Assembly (NCBI GenBank): GCA_030998225.1
Contig: JAPYXD010000608.1
Coordinates: forward strand, 6,602,501-6,666,500
Source of the DNA: Diplolepis rosae
Lineage: Eukaryota > Arthropoda > Insecta > Hymenoptera > Diplolepididae
Reading direction: 5' to 3'
DNA length: 64,000 nucleotides
Position numbers and translations under genes: made by a program. Positions 57,093 to 64,000 of this stretch are shown one piece after another (within the stretch, counting starts at the first letter, position 1; every line of letters begins with the position of its first letter). Under the pieces are notes generated by a model. That model was given only the letters and a program-made list of their open reading frames with translations, did not search any database and had not been told where the DNA came from.

Positions 57093-57639
57093 TCAACGAT
57101 TTTTGGGTCAATTGAGATTGATTCAGATTGTGGTAAATTGAAACTATGGACAAATCAATACCTACCAAAATAATGTGGCTACGGCTTCTGACGACATTAA
57201 TAGCCAGTGAAGAAGTAATAAAATAGTATAAAAGGTACAAATTTATGGAAAATAATATTTAATTTTTTTCACGGTTTTGAGATTCTTTGTATGATACTAT
57301 TTTTCTTTCAGTGGGTCAAAAAGTGCATTTGTTGACCCCCATGTGTAAAAAAAAATGGTATGCAACACGGAAAAAACATTTATTTTACTCGTGTGATTTT
57401 TGCCCTCTCTCTGCTCGGGGATCAAATTTCACATTCGTAAAATAGTATATTATGCACCGAGGGAGACAAAAATTCACCCCCTCCAAGGTACATATAGTAT
57501 TTCCTTCAACAAATATTCAAACAACGTGCGTTTTCGTTCGTGTAAAGCGAGACTGGCGTTTGTGTGTTTTCAGACCGTAGAGCAGAATACAGGGAAGAAA
57601 ATTATCCTTTTTTCCCTGATACGATTTTATTTTCTTGTT
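57093..57639. other. spacer with a short palindrome
   Basis: 57381-57444 is an imperfect palindrome (TATTTTACTCGTGTGA to TTTCACATTCGTAAAATA) similar to 29693-29749. No other feature. Confidence 0.4.
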
Positions 57640-57711
57640 ATGATACTTCTTTTACTTCTTGGTCTCCGGGCTGAAAACACCAACGTCCAGCCCACTTTCC
57701 AGGCTCAAAAA
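57640..57711 (+). CDS. candidate first coding exon encoding a signal peptide
   Basis: ATG at 57640 opens MILLLLLGLRAENTNVQPTF followed by QAQK, a classic short signal peptide with a hydrophobic LLLLLGL core and a small residue before the likely cleavage site. The frame runs into the strong donor AAAG|GTAAGT near 57712. No downstream exon was identified; DRG2 follows on the opposite strand. The same frame is open upstream to 57400, so a longer start is possible. Unidentified; the call rests on signal peptide plus donor only. Confidence 0.33.
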
Positions 57712-57966
57712 GGTAAGTTGTTTGAACATGTTTTGAAGCATAAACTTTTTTTTCCATTATATTTAGTAAAAATTGTTCAGCAATGAATTAATAAATTTAA
57801 ATATTTTTCGGAAGAAAAGTTGCAGTAAATAGTCTGCCAATTATCACTTAAAACAGCTTTATCATGACAAGTTATACAGTATACAAAATGTACAAGTTGT
57901 TACAGCAATCGTTATATGATTTATATTCATCAACGATTCATTTCATGCTCGTATGAGCTTCAAATC

Positions 57967-59366
57967 TTATTTTTTCAATACCTGTATGACGTCCTCATCG
58001 TGCATAATATGTTGTAAACCTACCCTCTGGGGTGAATATTTCGTACTTGTACCCTGAAAAATAGAAAGAACACATTTTTATATTTCTAATAGGAATGGAA
58101 TTGAAATAAAATGAATCAAAATATTACTATAAAATCATTTAAAAAGGATTAACATCATAGATATCATTAATTTTTTGCAGCAGATAAATTTGCTGTCAAC
58201 GTACCCATACAAGTGCGTATTTAAACTGCTGCGCTAAAGTACGATGAATGGCATGACACACATGCTCAACTGAGACTCCTTTTCGTAAAATCAATCCATC
58301 ATCAAAATCTGGAGGTTGGCCTGGTTTTTTTGTATATACCCTGATTAGAGACAAGTATTCCCATAATGTATCCAGAAGGAAGTCCAAATTAAGCTTCATG
58401 TTACAGCTAAAAAAATATTTTGAATCCAATACCATTTTATATGACCTAGCCAGTATAATTTATGGGTATAAAAATTTTACCTGACTACAACGCTATTTTG
58501 CTGCCTAGCAATTCTGTCAACTTCTTCTATCGAGATCTGGTCTATTTTGTTGTATACATAAAGACATGGAAGGTACACTCTGTTGGCGTTGATGACATCA
58601 ATCAATTCATCAGCAGTACAATCTTCTCGAAAGAGAACTTCGGCATTAAAGATTTTGTATTCATGCAGAATCATTTGAACTAATTTTTCGTCACATTTAG
58701 TCAGAGGACAAGTTGAATTAAAAGAAAGACCACCACCCTTTTTAATTTTAAAATATATGTTAGGCTTCTGTTTGTTTAATCTAATTCCGACGGATTCCAA
58801 TTCCTTTTCTAAAAGTTGACGCTGCACGTCTTGTTTCGTTGCGTCCAACATCATAAGGACCAGATCTGCAGTTCTTGCGACAGCGATTACTTGTCTTCCT
58901 CTACCTTTTCCCTAGAATTTTGAATATAATCAGTTAGTTTAAATAGTATCAGTAAACAATTAATTTTCAGAAAATGCTTCTGATTTTCGTCTTTACAGCA
59001 AGAAAACGAAAAAATCACCTGAGAAGCTCCTTCGATGATTCCTGGTAAATCAAGAAGTTGAATATTTGCACCTTTATATTCTATAACTCCAGGAATACAA
59101 GTAAGTGTTGTGAATTCATAAGACGCAGCTTCTGATTCTGTGTGGGTTAATGTGCTCAGTAATGTGGATTTACCAACAGAAGGAAAACCAATCAAAGCAA
59201 CTCTCGCGTCACCAGATTTTAAAACATCGAATCCTTCCCCTTTTTCACTTTTTTTTGAAGGTTCTAAAAGCTGAGAACGGTACTTGGCAAGCTTTGCTTT
59301 TAGAAGGCCAAGATGATATTCGGTTGCTGAAAAATTGAGACTTCAATTCAAAAGTTATTTTAAAAC

Positions 59367-59409
<43 letters not shown>

Positions 59410-59907
59410 TTATATAATTAATTGCTGTGATTAAATTTCTAAATACTGTCTTACAATAAATTAAAAGTTTTTTTAAAACTAATTTACCTATAATAAATAA
59501 ATATAATATAATTATGGAATAAATCTTCAAACAGCAATTAATTTCTAATTACTTTTCAATAAACTTGAAAATCTTCGAACCAACCATAATATAATTCTCA
59601 TTTTTAAATCCACAACAATTCTGTTATCAGTTTTCGAAAAAAAAATACCGCGATTCTCAGGATACAACCACAATAAACATTACATTTTTCTGGATTCTAA
59701 TTTTACCAATAAATTTCATGAGCAAACATGAAAAACGATAATTTCAGCATGAAATATTGAATGATCACGACAAGATCACACCAATAAATTAACGAAATAT
59801 TTTATCAAATGAAGCATGCACATAACCTTTAAATTTGACATACCTTTATTCTTTTGTGTCCGGGCGATTTCCTTCTCGATTTCAGATATTTTCTCTAGAA
59901 TACCCAT
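57967..59907 (-). CDS. DRG2: developmentally regulated GTP-binding protein 2 (complete, five exons)
   Basis: DRG2 is a conserved cytosolic OBG-family GTPase that binds DFRP2 and ribosomes. Exons: 59907-59844, 59326-59019, 58911-58481, 58406-58205 and 58053-57967, all GT-AG, together 1092 nt and 363 aa (family about 364). The N-terminus [19 protein letters not shown] is the DRG2 rather than DRG1 version. GTPase boxes: G1 GFPSVGKST (residues 69-77), G3 DLPG (114-117), G4 NKID (245-248), G5 SCNMKLN. The S5D2L and C-terminal TGS regions follow, ending EDVIQVLKK. The first intron holds a (TA)n tract. No frame damage, so presumed functional. No obvious AATAAA directly after the stop. Confidence 0.97.
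59371..59408. repeat. (TA)n microsatellite in DRG2 intron 1
   Basis: About 19 consecutive TA units in the intron between the first two coding exons. Confidence 0.95.
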
Positions 59908-60196
59908 GTTTTCAAATTTAGTGGAACAATTCTTTTATGAACATTTATGATAATATATCACACTGCGCGTAAGGCGTCTTATAATTACAGCCAAACTAAC
60001 AGTCATGTATGTTGATTTTTGACAAACTGATTCTTGCTTTAATAAATATGATCGGCTGCGTGGTGGTGCGTGGAACGTAGGAATCGATTAATCAAGCATT
60101 AATAAAATCCTAATGAACATAAAATAATAAAGTGGAAAAGATTAATTTTTACCAATTGTTAGTATTTTTGTGAAGAATCAATAAAATAGATATTGT
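59908..60196 (-). promoter_or_regulatory. presumed DRG2 5' flank
   Basis: The 290 bp upstream of the DRG2 start codon contain one CG-rich patch (ACTGCGCGTAAGGCG, about 59962-59976) in AT-rich DNA. No TATA or known core element stands out. The Mutator-like element begins at 60206, only about 300 bp from the start codon. Confidence 0.35.
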
Positions 60197-60205
60197 CTCG
60201 TAAGG

Positions 60206-63145
60206 ATGTGCGTGAAGTTAGCACTCCGACCATGAAAAATCCAAACTTTTTTTGGTGAAATCGTTTGGTGGTCGTTAGGTGGTAGTTTTCGACGTTTGGT
60301 GGTCAAAATTACAAATACTACAGAATTTTCAAAGTTGGAGTGCTAACTTCACGCTGCACTCCACATGTTAATATTTTTCAAAATTTCTTTTTGTAATCGT
60401 TTGGTGGTCGTTTGGTGGTCGTTAGGTGGTAGTTTTCGACGTTTGGTGGTCAAAATTGTGGGAGATATCATTGTTCCAAAAAAATCTTTTGTAGTGTGCG
60501 CAGAAGATCTGCGCATGTGTATACTTGGCGCGCAATTTGAAAACAAAATTATAAAAAACTATTCAGATCGTTTAATAATCTATTAAATTACATTTATTGA
60601 ATGCATCTTCAAATGCTTTACATTATTTAAAGGTAAATATCATCCTTCAATAGCTATCTTAAATTTGCGTCACATTTATTATATCAAAAACTAAGTTTCT
60701 TTATATTTTAAAATAGTTATTTTTGGAAGCACTTCATGATCGTTTGGTAATTGTCTGGAGGTAGTTTCTGACGTTAGGTTTTCATAATTGTGTCAGATAT
60801 TAATTTTTCAGACAATTTGTCACAGTGATGCACGGAAGTTGGTGCGCATACTAAACCAGCGCGAAATTTAAAAGACGGTAATACACAAAGTACAACTAAA
60901 TACCTTGGGTAGCATATTTGCCTGAAGGGTGCCGATCGAAACTTTGGTTCTATTTTGTTATTGTAAGTATTTTTTAATAACACTAGTCGATCGACCTCTG
61001 TCTATTTGAAAATGAAGGTAAATGGACTGTTTTTGTTCAAGAATATTTATTATTATGGACTCAAAGTTGGCGAAACTAAATTACTCTTATGCCCTCAACT
61101 TTTCTTCTCAAATTTTTTCGTTGGCAAAATAGACTTGGAAAATAATACAGTTATCGTATAGAAAATGAAGTTGATAGAAGTGTTAATTGTTTATAAATAA
61201 TTTTTTGAACAACTAAATATCGCTCCGTAAAAAAGTATTATGTATAACACTTATTGTAAATGTGTAATGTTTCTCTTGTTAGCCAGTTTAAAAGAAACGA
61301 GGATTGTATCACTAATTTAGTGTAAGTAGAAATATAATACTGATCAAAAGTGTTAATTTTAGATCTGAAGTATATAATGTGCATAATATTATATTTAAAT
61401 GTGCTGTATGAATCTTTTCGCCCAGAAACTCCTAATTCATATTTCAAATATGTTTGCTATGTTTCATACATAGGTGCCTCTGTTGAAACTTTTGGAAGAA
61501 TTCTTATGTAATACGATTTCGCACACTATTTTCGTTGGAGCTATTATTTTCCGAACCGTTCAAGCTTTTCAATAATAGGTATATACAAAATTTGTAAAAT
61601 GTAATTCTGAGAAGAAAAACCCGATTTGACAATAATCAGTTGATAATAATTAACAATAGTATCAATAAATTCGGAAATCTCAAATTGTAATTGGAAAAGA
61701 TATTCATTTACAGTAAAAAAGTAATACATATATTACTTTAGATACATACATAAACATGTAAAAATCTTTTATACACTTAAAGCTTTTCATAACTAAAATG
61801 TTAAATGTTTTCATAGTTAAAACTTCTTACAATATTAAAATATACTCTATCTTTGTCAGTAAATACTATGCAGAGGAATATGCTAAGGACGTAGAATAAT
61901 ACCTAATATTTGCTTTGTTTGAAATGTAGTTATTACACTGAGAAATTTTTTTTGGAGAAACTCCCATAGGTTATAGAAATTTTGAGTCATGAAACAAATC
62001 ATGATAAGTTTTCACGTAGCCATGGGAAAGATTTATGGAACAATTTCAGAATTAAACGTGGGAATAGGTTAATATCCTTTTATATAGACATGTACAATAA
62101 GTGTCATACATAATACTTTTTTACGGAGCAATATTTAGTTGTTCAAAAAATTATTTATAAACAATGAACACTTCTATCAACTTCATTTTCTGTACGATAA
62201 CTGTATTATTTTCCAAGTCTATTTTGCCAACGAAAAAATTTGAGAAGAAAAGTTGAGGGCATAAGAGTAATTTAGTTTCGCCAACTTTGAGTCCATAATA
62301 ATAAATATTCTTGAACAAAAACAGTCCATTTACCTTCATTTTCAAATAGACAGAGATCGATCGACTAGTGTTATTAAAAAATACTTACAATAACAAAATA
62401 GAACCAAAGTTTCGATCGGCACCCTTCAGGCAAATATGCTACCCAAGGTATTTAGTTGTACTTTGTGTATTACCGTCTTTTAAATTTCGCGCTGGTTTAG
62501 TATGCGCACCAACTTCCGTGCATCACTGTGACAAATTGTCTGAAAAATTAATATCTGCCACAATTATGAAAACCTAACGTCAGAAACTACCTCCAGACAA
62601 TTACCAAACGATCATGAAGTGCTTCCAAAAATAACTATTTTAAAATATAAAGAAACTTAGTTTTTGATATAATAAATGTGACGCAAATTTAAGATAGCTA
62701 TTGAAGGATGATATTTACCTTTAAATAATGTAAAGCATTTGAAGATGCATTCAATAAATGTAATTTAATAGATTATTAAACGATCTGAATAGTTTTTTAT
62801 AATTTTGTTTTCAAATTGCGCGCCAAGTATACACATGCGCAGATTTTCTGCGCACACTACAAAAGATTTTTTTGGAACATAGAAATCTCCAACAATTTTG
62901 ACCACCAAACGTCGAAAACTACCACCTAACGACCACCAAACGACCACCAAACGATTACAAAAAGAAATTTTGAAAAATATTAACATGTGGAGTGCAGCGT
63001 GAAGTTAGCACTCCAACTTTGAAAATTCTGTAGTTTTTGTAATTTTGACCACCAAACGTCGAAAACTACCACCTAACGACCACCAAACGATTTCACCAAA
63101 AAAAGTTTGGATTTTTCATGGTCGGAGTGCTAACTTCACGGACAT
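60206..63145. mobile_element. 2.94-kb long-TIR element, Mutator-like, 9-bp target duplication
   Basis: ATGTGCGTGAAGTTAGCACT on the left and AGTGCTAACTTCACGGACAT on the right. The arms (60206-61245 and about 62100-63145) are near-identical inverted copies of about 1.04 kb around a unique core of about 0.85 kb. Each arm has a GGTGGTCGTTTGGTGGTCGT-type repeat near its end. The 9-bp CTCGTAAGG lies directly outside both ends (60197-60205, 63146-63154). There is no transposase: matching frames in the two arms (60774-60983 and 62368-62577; 60365-60586 and 62765-62986) only mirror the repeat. Confidence 0.9.
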
Positions 63146-63154
63146 CTCGTAAGG

Positions 63155-63433
63155 GCATTTGATACTTGAAAAAGTAGCAACTTCATGTGAACAGACTATA
63201 TGAACGGATTTCTACCATACCGGCATTTTTTGTCTGTGGAGTTGTAGATATATCGAGTTTTGTATTCGTCCTGAATACTACCATACTACATTCAAATCCA
63301 TCTTGCTAAAAACCATTTTATATTTTCTGAAAAATTACCATTGTACGGAATAGAAATGACTGTTTTCTTTGTCCTTTAAATCATCATTGATATTTTGGAA
63401 AGAGTTATTATTATTTATCCCTATTGTAAAATA
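63155..63433. repeat. start of TIR repeat family copy, then unassigned
   Basis: GGGCATTTGATACTTGAAAAAGTAGCAACTT-like sequence beside the Mutator-like element matches the left end of 8200-8557, so that element was inserted at or next to such a copy. The rest is AT-rich. Confidence 0.5.
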
Positions 63434-64000
63434 AGACATCGTATATGACGTCTATAACGTCGTAGACGATATCGTAATGTGGGATAGTATGTGATGTCAT
63501 TTACGATGTCGTATACGACGTCATATGCGATTAGATAATTTTTTTAATGAATATTTATTAAATAATGTAATTAACTCTGTAATTGAGTGTTAAAATTTGG
63601 CAAAGAAGACCTTTTTCAAAGGTTATTAAGACGACCCATACAGCTTTGTATACGGCCACCCAACAGTTTGAATTACTTCACTGGTAAATAGTGAAATAGG
63701 AAAGATAGTAAAGATACAAAGTAAGGGATAGAAAAAGTACCATTTCTTATCAGAGAATAAAATTTATTTCAAAACTTCAGTTACAAACATTTGCTCTATA
63801 GAAAATGTCATTTTTGACAAATTTTAACACTCAATTAAAGAGTTAATTATATTATTTAATAAATATTTATTTTAAAAATTATCAAATCGTATATGACGTC
63901 GTATACGACATTGTAAACGGCATCGCATACTATCTCAAATTACGATGTCGTATACGACGTTATATAGGACGTCATATACGATGTTGTATGCGATTTCGTT
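63434..64000. repeat. inverted repeat of GACGT-centred palindromes, runs off the window
   Basis: The left arm (63434-63605) strings together GTATATGACGTC, AACGTCGTAGACGATATCG, TTACGATGTCGTATACGACG and TCATATGCGATTAGATAATT. The right arm (63806-64000, incomplete) is its inverse with extra units. Between them is AT-rich non-coding DNA. Confidence 0.75.

Noticed and set aside
60365..62986. Matching frames in the two arms (60365-60586 and 62765-62986; 60774-60983 and 62368-62577)
   Set aside because: They are identical because the arms are inverted copies; no domain, no start context, and equal conservation in all frames.

Overview
This is AT-rich eukaryotic DNA from an arthropod, most likely an insect. 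Protein genes are sparse, split by GT-AG introns, and embedded in transposon debris: Penelope, mariner, hAT, Transib, THAP/P-like and gypsy fragments, a tRNA-derived SINE and many TIR elements. Species cannot be fixed from the sequence. Nothing prokaryotic is present (no operons, no CRISPR).

Only two host genes are firmly supported. At 10034-11473 (+) lies the large last coding exon of Pdk1 (3-phosphoinositide-dependent protein kinase 1), carrying most of the kinase domain and the PH domain. At 57967-59907 (-) lies a complete five-exon gene for the GTPase DRG2 (363 aa). Two first-exon candidates are weaker: a promoter-like stretch with a short coding exon at about 20690-20885 (+), and a signal-peptide exon at 57640-57711 (+).

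Layout. 1-9.7 kb: decayed mariner, two LINE fragments and a Penelope element carrying an internal insertion, all upstream of the Pdk1 exon. 12.4-14.3 kb: TIR elements. 18.5-19.6 kb: a TIR element with 2-bp target duplication, followed by a cluster of heat-shock-like and CRE-like motifs. 20.9-24.3 kb: a full-length but mutated Transib transposon (the RAG1-related superfamily), with CACAGTG ends and a perfect 5-bp target duplication. 25.7-29.3 kb: a minisatellite, then hAT, mariner and gypsy remnants. 31.0-35.2 kb: THAP-domain elements, one holding a tandem array of a tRNA-derived SINE. 35.3-37.1 kb: a mariner fragment split by a hAT-type element that itself carries a 618-bp foldback. 38.2-54.9 kb: a dense field of nested non-autonomous elements, many with readable target-site duplications (8 bp hAT-like, 10 bp Mutator-like, TA Tc1/pogo-like, TTAA). 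56.0-57.1 kb: a repeat cut by another TIR element and a SINE. 60.2-63.1 kb: a 2.94-kb element with about 1-kb inverted arms and a 9-bp target duplication, Mutator-like in form. The window ends in a GACGT-rich palindromic repeat.

The two host genes are unrelated housekeeping or signalling genes and form no pathway here. What stands out is the insertion record. Several elements have an empty site or sister copy in the same window, so order and target choice can be read directly. I found no clear previously unknown gene system. The best leads are the Transib element with RSS-like ends, the long-TIR Mutator-like element, the 112-bp hAT micro-elements and the SINE array.
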